Below, piece after piece: positions 1-12,355 of a stretch of 64,000 nucleotides of DNA. The notes under the pieces were generated by a model, which ran no database searches, was not told where the DNA came from, and was given only the letters and a program-made list of their open reading frames with translations. The stretch covers positions 10,092,248 through 10,156,247 of the forward strand of contig CM030710.1 of assembly GCA_017979445.1 (NCBI GenBank). The letters run 5' to 3'. A program made the translations under genes and the position numbers. Each line of letters starts with the position of its first letter. The first letter of the stretch is position 1. Origin of the DNA: Akebia trifoliata. Lineage: Eukaryota; Streptophyta; Magnoliopsida; Ranunculales; Lardizabalaceae.

Positions 1-3000
1 TTTTTTGAATCGCCACGTGTATTAAATTGGTGAGTTAACCCACATGCCCAATTTAAAAAAAAAAATCAATTCACATTTCCAATGTCCCCAAAATCAGTGA
101 GTCGACTCATTGATTATTATTGAGAAAATAAATTTTAATTTTTTCGTGTACACAAAAAATTTATGAGTCGATTTATATCAATATTAATGAGTTGGCCCAA
201 TAACATCAAAAATTGATGAATCGATTGATAAGTTTTAACACCTAATGAGCCGGTCCATCAACTTGATATATGCGAATTAATTAAATCAATTTATCAATCA
301 AAAAAATGGATGAATCGATCCATTAATATCTCAAAAACGTGAAGATTGCCATTAGCACCACATATACCCAAGATTGGCGAATCAATTTAGGTACATTGAA
401 AATCGAAATCAAGAATAAAAAAATATAAATAAACAAGACGGAGGCATAAGAAATATTCTTCTAACCTATCACCATGCAAAAATAAATCATAAAAAATATT
501 CTTCTAACCTATCTCCATGCCAAAATAAAAAAAAAACATATAAATGACTGTGTTAAAAAAAATCTAATCTTATCGATAAAAACTCAAAACCGCATAAAGT
601 AAATTTTTTTTAATTCTATTGATAAGCAAACATAAGGAATACATAAAAGAATTTCTAATCCTACCAATGTACATAAGCAAATAAGAAAATAAGATTTCAT
701 AAAATTGTTTTCCTAATCTTATTGACATGCGGAAACAAACAACACATATAACAATGCATCTTGTTCAAAATGCGACAAAATATCACATGGTATTGAAAAA
801 AATAATAATAATAAATAAAATAAAATAAGATCATCTTATAACCAATTCTATGATAATCATAACACCAAAATTAACATGAAACTTCAATGTGAACGGGGGA
901 AAATTTAACATAAAAGGAGAAGATAAAATATAAAAAATAAAATAAAATAAAATAAAGAAGGGCTTACCTAAGAATAGCAGATTGTTTCCTTCAGGTATAA
1001 CTCGAAGATCGGTGAGTACTCGTTGTGAAGAGATGAGGACAAAGAGGTAGACGCTATTATATATGCTGTAACTATATCGTAACAGAAACTTTAATAGCCC
1101 AAGCAGAGAAGTGGGCACGCTGGGACGTTGTATTGCGCTAATGATTGATGTAAGAGACAAGGTTGATCTGAGAGGTATTGCAATGGATAGAAAAGAAAGA
1201 AAACGGCTGGGTTACTGTTTCGTGTATGAGGCCAAGAGCTGGTGGTAGATGAGAGAGGTAGATGGAGGTTAAGAGAAGGAAAAAGGTCTGAGAGGGATTT
1301 AGAGGAGATAACGTCTGGAAGGAGTAAGTGGGCATTTTTGTAGAGAAGACAAGTAGGAGAGGGTAGAGAAAAAACGTGAAAAAAATTGGCTAGGCTTGCT
1401 ATGTTGTAGGTTCTATGGAGAAGAAGAAGTGGAGAGAATGATAGAGAGATTGGGAAGGCTATTGCAGCAAAGAGGGAGATGTTGTTAGAGACTGAGAGAG
1501 GGTTGGGACAATGATCATGATGGCTGTGTTAAAGATTTAATGATGGAGAAGAAGAAGTTGTTGTGAAGGGTAGAACGTGAGTGAGATTCCCCCAAGAGGA
1601 TGGGGCTATGTTGCAAGTTTTTACGCAGCGAAAGGTCCTTTCAAACGTGAGGGATAGTGGACTGTCTTATGAGGATATGGTTGTTGCCAAGTGTGAAGGA
1701 GATCTTTTTTTCTTTTTTTTTTCCTCTCCAAAATCGTCCCATTTTCTTTGATTTTATGGTTGTTCCACCATAGAACGTGAGAGACGGAGAGAGGTAAGAT
1801 CATGGATGGTTATGGAGAGATGGGAGAGAAGGCAACAGTTGGAAAAGAAGGTGTTAGAGGAGGCGTTAGAGAAGAAGGACATGAATGAAGGAAGAAAACG
1901 TGGGTAGCCCCCCAATTTTATTTATTTATTATTTATTTATAATTTTTTTATTAATTTTCTTTTAATAGAATGAGGGAGGAATCCCACGCTACTTGTACTA
2001 CGGTAGTTTATTGTCGTTGAATTCTGATCGGTTGATTTGTTTTTTATTTGAATTTGGGATTTGTCGACATTTTGATTTTAATTTTAATTTGATTTTTTTA
2101 AATTAAATTTGAATTTGTGTTTGATTTTAAATTTTGATTGTTTAATTAATTTCAATTTGATTTTAATTTTTATTATTGGTTGTTGGTCGATTTGATTTAA
2201 TTTTGATTGGTTTATCGATTCGATTTAATTTTACTTTTTGAATGATCTTCAATTTGATTTTGATTTTGTATTTTAATTGGCAAAGTCATTTTTATTTTTA
2301 ATTTTCATTGGATTTTGATATTTAACTTGACTTTGATTTTTTTTAATTTAGATTTGATTAGATTTTCGATTTAAATTTGATTTGAGTTTTAAATTGGATT
2401 TTTAGTTGAGTTTTAGTTTAATTTTTTATTTAAATTTTATTTTTTTAGGGATTAGGGTCTATATGTTAGAGTTGGATATTGAGGAGTATTTTGCTCATTG
2501 TTATTATTTTTTCAGATTTTTCTTCAATTTCTCTATTTTCGTCGATTTGGGTCCCGTTAGACTCAAAATCACATTCTGAATGGAATGGAGGTACTTTCGA
2601 AATTTTTCAGAGGTCTGAAATTTTTGAGGGCCATTTTTGTCATTTTGATGATTTTTTTATAGATTTTTATATATTTTAGCGTGAGACTTCTTTCAGTCCC
2701 TGTGTGGTTATTTATAAATCTCAAATCCATATTTTTCAAGCATAGCGAGGTCTCTAAGTTATCGAACTTATACGTACTTGCTCGCTACGTTGGGTGTAAG
2801 ATGTAGCGATCCTAAGCGTGCGTAAACTTCTATGTCAAGTCGTGATGAGTAGGGGGATGAAGAAAAACTAGAAATAAAAAGAATCAAGAAGTCCTCACAA
2901 GCCTTCAAGAAGTTCTCATAAGCCTTCAACTTCTTTATGTTCATCATTAGGAATCCATAACAACCGGATGACAAATTGTCAAATTGGGCAAATGTAAAAA

Positions 3001-3013
3001 TGGGGTATGTACA
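1..3013 (-). repeat. 3' LTR of Tat-A1 element, cut by window edge
   Basis: This stretch matches 13080-15943 along its length: the CACGTG-bearing repeat at 1-60, the GA-rich block, the T-rich block at 2000-2450 and the terminal AAAAATGGGG-TGTACA. Pol lies on the minus strand to its right, so this is the 3' LTR. It ends at 3013 and a purine tract follows on the minus strand at 3026-3014. The far end, about 0.6-0.7 kb plus the target duplication, is outside the window. Small ORFs inside it are fragmentary and resemble no protein I know. Confidence 0.85.
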
Positions 3014-3026
3014 GATGCCCGTCTTT
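3014..3026 (-). other. Polypurine tract of Tat-A1
   Basis: On the minus strand this reads AAAGACGGGCATC directly before the LTR start TGTACA. The equivalent site of Tat-A2 at 24683-24695 reads AAAGAGGGACATC before TGTAGACACC. Position and conservation support its role as the plus-strand primer in reverse transcription. Confidence 0.7.
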
Positions 3027-3357
3027 GGCAGAGGGTGGAAGCAAACTAGATGCTCAATCTATTATGGTAAATAGTGCGACATCTGAATGCCAAAGCCAGT
3101 GATAGTCCATTTTACAGCCTGATTCGACGATTTGTCAAAGCGTCCAAATCCTTGAGGACAATCTCTCCTTGGAAAAATGTAAGATCCTTGAATTTTGAAA
3201 AATTCTCCTTGACTAATGCAAATGCAATGCGAGTGCATGTGTGTGCCATTGTGTAGTGATGATTTTGAAAATGTGCACCTCCATTCCGCACATTCATGTT
3301 GGAAGGATAACAAACTGTGTAACGTCAACATAAAATCCGAGCAACGTGTTTTTTTTT

Positions 3358-3740
3358 ATCGGATAAAACTAAGTAAAATTTGAGCATAAACTGAGCCTAA
3401 TCTGAGAAAAACCGAACGTAAGGTCTGAGCATAATTTGAGAAAAACTAAGCATAAGTTCTGAGTAAAAAATTTGAGAATAATCTCAGCGGGTCTAAGCAA
3501 AATCCGAGTAGGTCTGAGCAAAATCTGAGTAGGTCTGAGTAAAATTCGAGACGAATCTCGATGAGTCTGAGCAAAATTTGAGAAATAATCTCGATGGCTC
3601 TGAGCAAAATCTAAGCAAGTCTGAGAATAATCCGAAACAAATCTTGGTGAGTCTAAGCAAAATCTGATAATGAGTCTTGGCAGGTCTGAGCAAAATCCAA
3701 GAAAGAATCTCGGCAGGTTTGAGCAAAATTTGATAAAGAG
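3358..3740. repeat. Degenerate short tandem repeats in Tat-A1 3' UTR
   Basis: About 380 bp built from variants of GTCTGAGCAAAATC, alternating with AATCTCGATGA-like segments, at roughly 14-35 bp spacing. It lies between the integrase end and the PPT. Tat-A2 has an unrelated tandem array in the corresponding zone (26871-27590). An apparent 77-residue minus-strand ORF here is only translated repeat. Confidence 0.75.
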
Positions 3741-4637
3741 TCTATTGGAAACAAATATTCACTTTTGAGATTCATCTTGGAGATTACGTTCTTTCCCCTT
3801 TAGCTCGCTTAGGAAAGTAAGCTTTTCTAGATTAGTCGTAGACGAGATACATGTGGCTTCTGAGTCTTTGCCTAACTTAAACTGGGCATTGAAGCTTGGT
3901 CATCCGGACTTCTGATGCTCTGACTCAACTCGTTTTTTCAGATTCTCGACTCAACGGAGATTTTTTTTCGATGACTTTACCTTTTGCCTAGATTGCCCTT
4001 TTAGGTTTTCAATCTAGCGAGTGTGCTCTAATTTTTGCCTAGATTGCCTTTTCAGGTTTTCGATCTAGCGAGCTTAAATTTTTTCTTTTTCTTTGCTATG
4101 ATTGTTGCTAAGGCCGTCCTTTTGGATTTTCAACCTTACGAGCTGGTCTTAATTTTTGCCTAAACTACTCTTTCGGATTTTCAACCTAGTAGGCTGTCTT
4201 TTTTTTTTTTTTTTTTAACTTCTGGAGTTACTGTCTGATCACGCTTGCTATTTTTCTCGACCTTTTCATGCGGTACTTAGGAGGACTTCCATAGGTGGGC
4301 TTAGGAGTAAGCTAAGAAAAAAAGGAGACTTAAGGCTAATAGTTTTCTTTTCCTTCCCCATTTTGACATTTTTTCTTTGCGAGGGAACATATATTTTTTT
4401 ATTTTTTGAACTGGTCGAGCCTGAAGTAATTTCTCAGGTTGTCTACGTACCCTAGAATTTTGGGATCAGACCAAAACGTAGTTCGAACATTTTCCTCCCC
4501 TAGGTTAGGTGATCGGCTTAAGAAAGAAAAATGCTTAATTATTTTAAATTTTTTATTTTTAAAATGACTACAAGGGGTTGAGAAAGGAGATATTTAACTG
4601 GGTGATAGGAAAATTGATTTGACCGAAGATGGCCTCC
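3741..4637 (-). repeat. Tat-A1 3' untranslated region with about 60-bp repeats
   Basis: Non-coding stretch between integrase and the short-repeat block. At 3985-4195 a unit of about 60 bp recurs about four times; each copy has a TTTTTGCCTAGATTG-like start and a TTTTCAATCTAGCGAG-like end. A related three-copy array occurs in Tat-A2 at 28222-28400. The segment at 4410-4495, with the core CCTGAAGTAA, matches 28780-28865. No ORF is supported. Confidence 0.7.
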
Positions 4638-5780
4638 TCAAATGTAATGCCGCTTGATCTGGTCAAGGTTTATCGGTTCTAGTAATTCGATGCTATCGTG
4701 ATCTTGGAGTTTAACAACTTTCCCAAGCAACACCTCTTTGATAATGAAGGGACTTCCCCAATTGGGTTTGAATTTACCTCTAGGATCGAAGATGGGTGCT
4801 CGATTTTCTTTGAGTAATAGATTCCCAACTTGTAAGTCGCAAACTTTAACCCTTTTATCAAATGCCCAAGCAACTCTTCTCTGATAAGCTTGCACATGGT
4901 ATAGAGTTCTAAGTCATTTTTCATCGATTAAATTCAACTCTTCGTACCGGTGACAAATCCAGTTTGCTTCTGATAACTGACTTCCTATTAGAATCCTAAG
5001 GGACGGGATGTCCATTTCAACTAGTAAGACAGCTTCCATTCCCTACACTAATGAATAAGGGGTGGCTCCGGTGGAAGATCGTATCGAGGTACGGTATGCC
5101 CAAAGCACAAATGGTAATTTTTCAAATCAATCCCTATGCGATTGACACATCTTCCTGATGATTGTCATAAGTTTCTTATTGGCTGTTTCAACTGTTACGT
5201 TAGTCTGGGAACGGTAGGATGATGATTTGTGGTGTCGGATCTTGAACTTTGAACATAAAGTAACAACTTCAGCTTTGAAGTATGATCCGTTATCATATAT
5301 TAGTTTAGAAGGTACCCCATATCGACTGATAATATGTGTTTGGACGAATTTGGCAACTTTGGATGTAGTGAGAACAGTATATGAAGTGGCCTCCACCCAA
5401 TTTGTAAAATAATCAATGGCCACGAGAATGTACTCATGTCCGTTCGATGCTTTAGGTGTGATTTTGCCAATTATGTCGATACCCAGGATAGAAAATGACC
5501 ATGGCGAAGTCAAACCAACTGAGTGAGAAGGAGGTACATGTATGAGGTTAGCGTGTACTTGACATTTATGGCAGGTTTTGACCAGGTGATGACAGTCTGT
5601 TTCCATTGTTGGCCAATAATACCCCTGTCTCATGATTCGTTTGGCAAGCATTTTCCCACTCATATGCGGTCCACAATCTCCGGGATGCAACTCTTCCATT
5701 ATTTGTTCAGTTTGATTTTCATCAACACATGACAAATGAATTCCATCATAAGACCTTTTATATAAGTTTTCTTCGCACAT
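4638..5780 (-). pseudogene. Tat-A1 integrase (broken)
   Basis: Integrase inserts the element's cDNA into nuclear DNA. An open 217-codon frame (5780-5127) carries the N-terminal zinc finger (H32, H39, C70, C73) and the catalytic core, with candidate acidic residues D102 in GIDIIG, D163 in IYDNGS and E198 in VETANKK. It then runs through stops and shifts between 5126 and 4900, where the conserved LPFALWAYRTS-type region is still readable. A separate 85-codon frame (4895-4638) holds the C-terminal domain with a degenerate GPY/F motif (NWGSPFII). It lies directly downstream of the aRH domain, as expected for pol. Family identity is secure; activity is not expected. Confidence 0.88.
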
Positions 5781-5846
5781 GATGAACTGGGATGCGAATT
5801 TCTGTAGGGTTTGTCGTTCTTTCCTTGACGCTTCAACTGGGTATTC

Positions 5847-6962
5847 TTATTTTTCCAATACTTTCTGGATGTCATTGTACCATTGCTTTCCATTAGGGAG
5901 TTGAGCAGCGATGTCGACTTGATGGAAATATGTAGGTTTATCTTTGATTTCTACTGTGATAGGCTTTAATTCCATGCCTGGAGGCAAATGGATCATTGAA
6001 GAAAGAGTAGCTAGAGCGTCAGCAAATCTATTATCTTCCCTTGATAGATGTTGGAACAGGATGGTTTTGAACTTTCTTACTAAATTTAGTAGATATTCTT
6101 GATAGGATTTCAGTTTCACATCCTTAGTTTTCCATTCTTCTAACGATTGATGTATAACCAAGGCTAAATCTCCAAATACTTCAATTTCTATGATACCTAG
6201 ATTGAAAGCAGCCTCGAGCCCGACGGTGCATGCTTCGTATTCAGCTGTATTATTAGTATTGGAGAAAGCTAACTTAATAACGATTAGAATGTGGCATCCT
6301 TCAGGAGAAAACAATATTATCCCTATTCGATACCCATTCTGATTTGCCACTCCATCGAAGTACAACTGCCATAATGGCTCCCGTGATTCTTTTTCAAGGT
6401 TGAGGATATTTTCATTTGCAAATTGATCAATAGGTCTTGCTCCTTTTTCTACTGGATGATCAGCCAAGTATTCTGCTACTGCTCTCCCCTTGATAGATTT
6501 TGACGTAACATGCGTAATATCGAATTCTGATAACAACAACAACCAACGTGTAGTTCTACCTGTCAATGCCGACTTCTCGAAGAGATATTTTAGGGGGTCC
6601 ATCCGAGATAACAGAATGACTGAATGAGAGAACATGTAGTGTCGAACCCTTTGAGTTGCCCATATTAGTGCTAGGCAAGTCTTTTCGAGAGTTAAATACT
6701 TTTGTTCATATTCTAACATCTTTTTTTTGATATAATAGATGTCTCTCTCTTTGTAACTATCTTTGTCATACTGTGTCAGCATGCATCCCATAGCTTCTTC
6801 CGTGACTGACAAGTAAAGGAGAAGAGGTTCATCTGGGGTATACGGAACCAAAATAGGTAGATTTGAGAGATACTCTTTAACTTGATCGAAGGCCTTTTGG
6901 CATTGCTCATTCCATACTGTCGGCTCGTTCTTTTTGAGAGGCTTAAATATAGGTTCACACAC
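5847..6962 (-). pseudogene. Tat-A1 RNase H plus archaeal-type RNase H, long open frame
   Basis: The longest open frame in the window: 371 codons with no stop. Residues about 20-170 form the RNase H that follows the gypsy RT, with E93 in TLEKTCLALIWA and D122 in RMDPLKYL; the usual first aspartate of the LYLSVSD motif is not evident. Residues about 198-325 form a second, archaeal-type RNase H (aRH) with all four expected acids: D203 in YFDGVA, E241 in NTAEYEA, D265 in VFGDLALV and D315 in NRFADALATL. RNase H degrades the RNA strand of the RNA-DNA hybrid during reverse transcription. Dual RNase H marks the Tat lineage. It is a slice of pol, open only by chance since the flanking RT and INT are broken, and its ATG is not a real start. 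Confidence 0.9.
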
Positions 6963-7701
6963 ATTGGTGAGCTAAGCGATAAATCTGCTGACATACTGAA
7001 TTCTGCCTAAGAACCCTCGAATCTGCTTTTCAGTCTTTGAGGTACCATTTCTTGTATAGCTTTGATTTTTCCAAGGTCTACTTCGATCCCCTTTTGACTA
7101 ATCACGAATCCTAATAATTTTTTAGAAATCACTCCAAATATGCACTTTTGTGGGTTAAGGTGTAACTGGTATTTTTAGATTCTTGTGAGAAACTTCTCTA
7201 GTGCGGCGACGTGTCCGATCGTTCTTTGGATTTCACTATCATGTCATCCACATAAACTTCAACCTCCTTGTGTATCATGTCATGCAATATCGTCGTAGCT
7301 ACTCTCTGATAGGTAGTCCCAACATTCTTCAAACCAAAAGGCATTACTTTATAGTAAAATGTTCCCCATTACGTGATGAATGAAGTCTTTTGCATGTCAC
7401 GAGGATCCATCTTTATTTGGTTATATCTTGAAAACCCATCCATAAATGAAAGCATGGCATGCCATGTTGTATTATCGACCAATACATCTATGTGAGGCAA
7501 CGGTAAGCTATCCTTTGGACTGACTTTATTTAAATCTCTAAAGTCCACGCACATTCTCACTTTCCCATCTTTTTTGAGAACTGGAACTACATTAGTGATC
7601 CATTCTAGATACTCTACCACTTCCAAAAATCTGACATTGATCTGCTTAGTGACCTCTTCCTTAATCTTCATAGTCCATTCTGGCTTCATATATTGGAGTT
7701 T
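6963..7701 (-). pseudogene. Tat-A1 reverse transcriptase (broken)
   Basis: Reverse transcriptase copies the genomic RNA into DNA. A 106-codon frame (7689-7369) contains the finger/palm motifs VPVLKKDGKVRMCVDFRDLN and the catalytic aspartate motif FMDGFSRYNQI. An in-frame TAA near 7370 stands just after TSFIT, and the frame then continues with the MPFGLKN motif and the catalytic YVDDM box near 7230-7250. The thumb, with KCIFGV and LLGFVIS motifs, is readable at 7170-7050 through further stops. The thumb joins the RNase H frame at 6962 after a frame change. Both catalytic aspartates of YVDD are still encoded, but the domain cannot be made as one chain. Confidence 0.9.
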
Positions 7702-9601
7702 CTATTTTACTGGCCAAGCATCGGGATGCAATGGAATTCGATATTGAACAATATCCATACTTACTCCTGGTATGTCCTCATACGACCACGCGAATACGTC
7801 CCTGATCTTTTTGAGCAAATTCACTATCCCTTTGCGTTTCTCGAGAGATAAGGTGACTTCAATTTGAATCTCTTGAGAATTATCTTTAGTACCAAGATTG
7901 ACTAGTTCTGTTTCTTCCATTACAGGTTGAATCTGACATTCATCTTCTTGGTCAAGTAATTTAATTAATTCGATAGTTGTTTCTTTATCAGAAGATTCAT
8001 CCTTCGAAGTCAGATTATCAGTTAAATCATTATTGTACTCGGGGTAATCAGAAATTTCTTTTATTTCATTAAAGATAGATGGGCTGATAGGACTTATTGC
8101 GGACTCGACAAACTCAACATAACTAGACCCGACATATAGTAAAGGACTTATTACATGGTAATTGAAAAGAGATTCGACTGCGGGTTTGATTATAGACTGT
8201 TGGTTTTGAGCACCACTCTTGACTGACAAGACTGACACGTTTCCTTCTTTGAGAAATATTTGAGAAATATTGAGTGAATCCACGGTTGTCTATCAATCAT
8301 CTGCTCCTTTGAGTTCTTTAATTGCTTCATCTTCTTCCTTGTCAGGCCAACTCGTTCCAAAGAAAATCTCAAATCCCGGCTGGCGGGTACCCGTGAGGTG
8401 ATCGATGAAAGGTTCTGGAAAATCACGATAAGAAAAATCTTCCCCTGCTTTCACGAAGCGTCCATTAAGGGTTTTACGATAAGACTTCATGTTGATTAGA
8501 TCGATGACATACCCTTGCCTCATCGCATTCATCTAATCTTTCCTTATCTTCCAATATCAGGACCACTCTTCTTTGGTAGGTTCGTACCCCAATCCGAATG
8601 TCCCAACTACTTCTTGAATGGCCGGTGTAGCTTTGATCCCCTGTTATCTACAACCTAAGCCCATGCCTAGGAAGAATCTCATATTTTTGAACATGCTGGC
8701 CACACAACAACTGAATGTATTATCGATAGGAACGAGCTCTTTTGCAGAATTATCCCACTGAACAGCATGAATATTTTCAAATTCAAACCCGTTGAGTTAC
8801 ATTTCTTTTTGTTCGAGTTGAATTTTAGGTAGCGACTTATCCTTGATTTCTATTTCGTTCACAATCCCCATAATTTTGGCATCTCCATGAAGTATGATTA
8901 TCGAACCGTCCTTGATGAATTTAATCTTCTGATGCAAAGTACAAGGTATGGCCTTGATCTGATGCAGCCACGATCTCCCTAGTAATAGGTTGAATGATGA
9001 CTGAATATCCAAGACTTGGATTTCCATTGGGAAGTCTGTTATACCCGTGGATATTCGTAGCTGCAAAGTCCCTAGTACATCCCTTTTCGTATTATCATAA
9101 GCTCCGACACTTGGCTAAAGGGACTCTCATTCCATTGCAGTCAATTGTAATGTGTAGCGACTTTGTGTGGCTCGACCCTTCTTTTGGGAGATCTGAGTCT
9201 GAGAAGGATAGACTATTTTCAACATAGGTTGCCCTTACTATACTGGCTAGTTGATCCAGAGATGTGTGGAGGAAAACTTGGACTGCGCTTAATGCTTTGA
9301 AAATAGCTTCCCTATGAGTTGTGGAGGCCATGAGCAAACCCCAAACTAAAATATTGCCACTTGCCTTTTTTAGTTTTTTGATCACAACATCATCCTCTTC
9401 AATGGTCTCCTTGATGGGATCCATTTTTTTCTTTCTCACCAAAGTTGCTGGATTGTGTGCACTGAGTTCCAATGGCTTAAAGACTCTTCCTCCCCACGTC
9501 ATGTGCTTGACTTCATCACAAGAGAGTGGAAATGACTCGTCTTCTTCGACCAATAGGTAAGGATCTTCACCTGTTGCAGAGAATGGATTTTTTGATATCA
9601 T
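7702..9601 (-). pseudogene. Tat-A1 protease and protease-RT linker (broken)
   Basis: The 168-codon frame 9601-9095 ends in the start of a retropepsin-like domain (LHITIDCNGMRVP). The next frame, 9066-8797, has the end of that domain with the Tat-typical LLLGRSWLHQIKAIP. The expected D-[TSN]-G active-site segment between them is absent: the text passes from LAKCRSL, through a stop, to VGAYDN, consistent with an internal deletion of roughly 30 codons. The linker follows: 8532-8293 contains the conserved spacer, and 8283-7702 (193 codons) is acidic and ends with the RT-proximal motif DVFAWSYEDIPG. Stops separate the pieces. Confidence 0.8.
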
Positions 9602-9889
9602 TTGTGCCTAGAGGTAGCTGGTATATGATGGGCTATCGTAACGAGGTGGGATAGACAATATGATTCATCTTCAGTTAGATCAAACGGTTCATGACTTGTG
9701 GTATAGACCTCGTTAGTGAAAGTTATTCCGACAAGGGGATAACTGGGTGGTTTGACGTATATTGGGTGGATGAGAGAGACTGGGTCGAATAATAGTTAGG
9801 TGTTTGAGACCATATTCAATGTTGGCGGAGGTTGATATGTAGGTAGTGGATTGGTAGTGACATTTGGCAGTGTTGAGGTAGGAATGATG

Positions 9890-11095
9890 ACTTTTTTTTA
9901 TCATCAACGAGATTGTGGATGGCATTGCGGAGAGACACCATCGATCAGTATGATGACCAAAGCTTTGATGGAATTTGTAAAAGACGTTAGGGTTATGTGA
10001 AGCTGGTAAGAGGTTTGACAGAGGTCGAGGTTGGAGAGGGGTAAGGAGCCCTTTTTTTCAATAGTTTCTGGAAGGCTATAGTGAGGGTTATCCCTAGATT
10101 TGTGAACTGCCGAGGAGGGGCTCTACCCGAATTTGCATGATAATTGGTTCAAACTGGGGGTTGAACTGGCATAGTGGAAGTGTTGGCTATATAGGCATGG
10201 TTAACGTTGAGTTTGAATTAGTGAAGGGTTTTTTGGCTTTGTTGTCAGAAGAGTTGGAAAGGATCCCAAAGGTAAAAGCATCCTCAAGTTGGCTTTCAGC
10301 TTGTAAAAGGGATTCAAATGTGAGGAGATATTGGGCAACTAAATGCTGAGCATACCCTTACGAGAGGTTTTTAAAGATGATTGCCACTTATTCATTATCT
10401 GATGGTCTATCCCACATTTGTGTAGCCTTAGCCCTCCAGCGACTAATAAAATTAGTAAATGTTTCCCCATTCTTCTGCTTAGTGAATTCCAAATTACTTC
10501 GAGAAATTTTGATTTCAGTGTTGTACTTGTACTGGTGCCAGAACATCCTTGACATATTTTCTAATGTTCCTATTACAGCTGAATCTTAGGACATCAACAA
10601 TTGAAGTGCTGATCCTGATAGAGTACGCTAGAACAACAATGTCATATGTTCATCACTGAGGCCCATTGTGCGCATGTTGGTGACATATACCTTGAGATGC
10701 GTTTTTGCGCAGTCTATTCCATTGAATTTTTCCATTTCCGGCATTACAAACTTTTCTAGTATACGAATCTTAGGAATTTGATTTGAAGCCTCTATTCCTG
10801 CTGCGATTTCGTCAATCCCTTTCATCTTCTTTACAGTTGTTTCCAATTGAGTCATTCTATTGGCCAACATTGGATTCTCATTATAATGCTCATAATTTCC
10901 GTCAAGTTCATAAATCTCAACCAGATTCTTAACCGTGCTTCCTTCTGGTCCCTTACCCCTCTGATCGCCAAGCTGGTCTCTTGTTGACTCAGAGATTTGT
11001 TCTAGTACTTCTACCTTGCTCTTTATACTGTTCATATCTATTGCAAAGACTATCAGGATCTTACGAATTTCCACGAGTTCAGATTCAAAAGCCAT
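9890..11095 (-). pseudogene. Tat-A1 gag (broken)
   Basis: Gag forms the virus-like particle that packages element RNA. The frame opens with ATG at 11095 and runs 155 codons to 10628. It has a charged N-terminal helix likely to form a coiled coil (about residues 1-60) and then the gag-core start LEKFVMPEMEKFNGID. Past the stop at 10628 the same polyprotein is readable with only a few stops down to about 10200, including motifs such as FWHQYKYNTEI and NGETFTNFISRWRAKA. Near 9970-9900 a His/Cys-type segment (FHQSFGHHTD) stands where Tat gag often has its zinc-binding motif, but the cysteine pattern is incomplete. Confidence 0.82.
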
Positions 11096-12334
11096 CTTTA
11101 ATGGTTTGTTTGGCGCTGATATTCTTTCTAAACGACCTGACTCTCAACTCCAACTAAGTAGCGGATGCTTAAGTTTGGGCGCAATAGTATCCTTAAACCC
11201 CATCAATGGTGGATTATTGTTACTGACCCGAAGATTGGTTTTAGCAATTAAAATTAAATGTCCCTCTTGATAACGTTTATTAGATTAACCCCTTAGATTC
11301 AATGTCTTTAACTGATGGCACATTCCGAGCAAGAAATTGCATGAAGATGATTTATCAATTGATCAGGAATCTTAGGAAATTTAACCATGATTAAGGGTTC
11401 TAAAACCTTCTAAGAGTAAGATCTAGATTGTGCTAGTCGATACAGCCCTTAATATGTTTTCTACTAATCTCAACCTTGTTGATTATAAAATATTCAGACC
11501 ATTGAATTAAATTGGCTAATAAAAATTATTGGGACTGTGTACCCATTTGAGTTAATGGATCTGAATATTCTACTTGAATCACTTCATCTGCTATTTTTAA
11601 GCTAATTAGTCCAATCGATCCATGTTTTGATCCATGAGATCTATTTACCAATTGGGCTAACTGGTTTAAATAGACATTGATCAGTATGTCTCATCAATTA
11701 TGTTATTGGGTTGGACCCGTATTACGGATTCAATTTGAATGGTGTGGACCGATCCACCTACTTACCTTTTGGTTAGATTAAAGAAAGACAACTTGGGAGT
11801 ACTTATGGTAAATTCAAATTGTGGCCTAGTAGGACCGCACCTAAGTTCTAGGCTTACTATATGATTGATGGTAGGTTAGGACAAAGCTTAGGTCACTTTA
11901 GCCCGAAACACCGGTATACTATCCTAGTTTTACCTGGTCAAGCAATACGTGGTGCTCCAGTTTGATATACCCAAAAGTACTATACTGAAGTTGTAACGTT
12001 CATAAGCATCCCAAAGGACCAGGTTAACTTAGATTCGGATATTAGGTTTATAAGGACATGACATGATGCAAATATGCGTATGCATGCTCGTGAGTGTATG
12101 CAAAGGGACAAAGTGTGCCCGAGGCGTTTTCACGAATACTCATCCATACGAATCAAATACATCCAATTATCAATCCAATCAACAAAGATAGACAATTAAA
12201 CATATCTAATCACATGCCAATGAAAGAAAGGACAAAATCTAACTTAATCTAATAGTCCTTTTAAGTCAACTAGGTTGACTCGAGGAAAAAGTCAAGCTAA
12301 GGATAGTCTTAGATCGGGTCAAGTTTGACCCTAA
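11096..12334 (-). other. Tat-A1 untranslated leader between PBS and gag
   Basis: Non-coding, about 1.2 kb. It is similar in order and content to the leader of Tat-A2 (about 31396-32540) and, in opposite orientation, to leader blocks of Tat-B (43260-43750, 52998-53480, 55249-55430). Shared landmarks include a GGGTATAT-containing block and a segment near 11700-11790 about crossing of a GTGGACCGATC-type motif. No protein-coding frame is supported. Confidence 0.6.
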
Positions 12335-12355
12335 GGATCCTTAGTGAAGTCACCA
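12335..12355 (-). other. Primer-binding site of Tat-A1
   Basis: On the minus strand, one base after the LTR terminal TTTCA, the sequence reads TGGTGACTTCACTAAGGAT. Tat-A2 has TGGCGACTTCACTGGGGAT at 32561-32541, and Tat-B has TGGTGACTCCACTAGGGAT at 41291. TGG start, position and conservation across three elements identify it as the tRNA primer site. I do not name the tRNA without a database comparison. Confidence 0.8.

Noticed and set aside
831..1803. Frames of 60-109 codons on the minus strand
   Set aside because: Within Tat-A LTR sequence; the other LTR copy has different frames at the same place.
5227..5732. Plus-strand frames of 61 and 69 codons
   Set aside because: Antisense shadows of the integrase on the minus strand.
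9321..9560. Plus-strand 79-codon frame
   Set aside because: Antisense shadow of the Tat-A1 protease-region frame.
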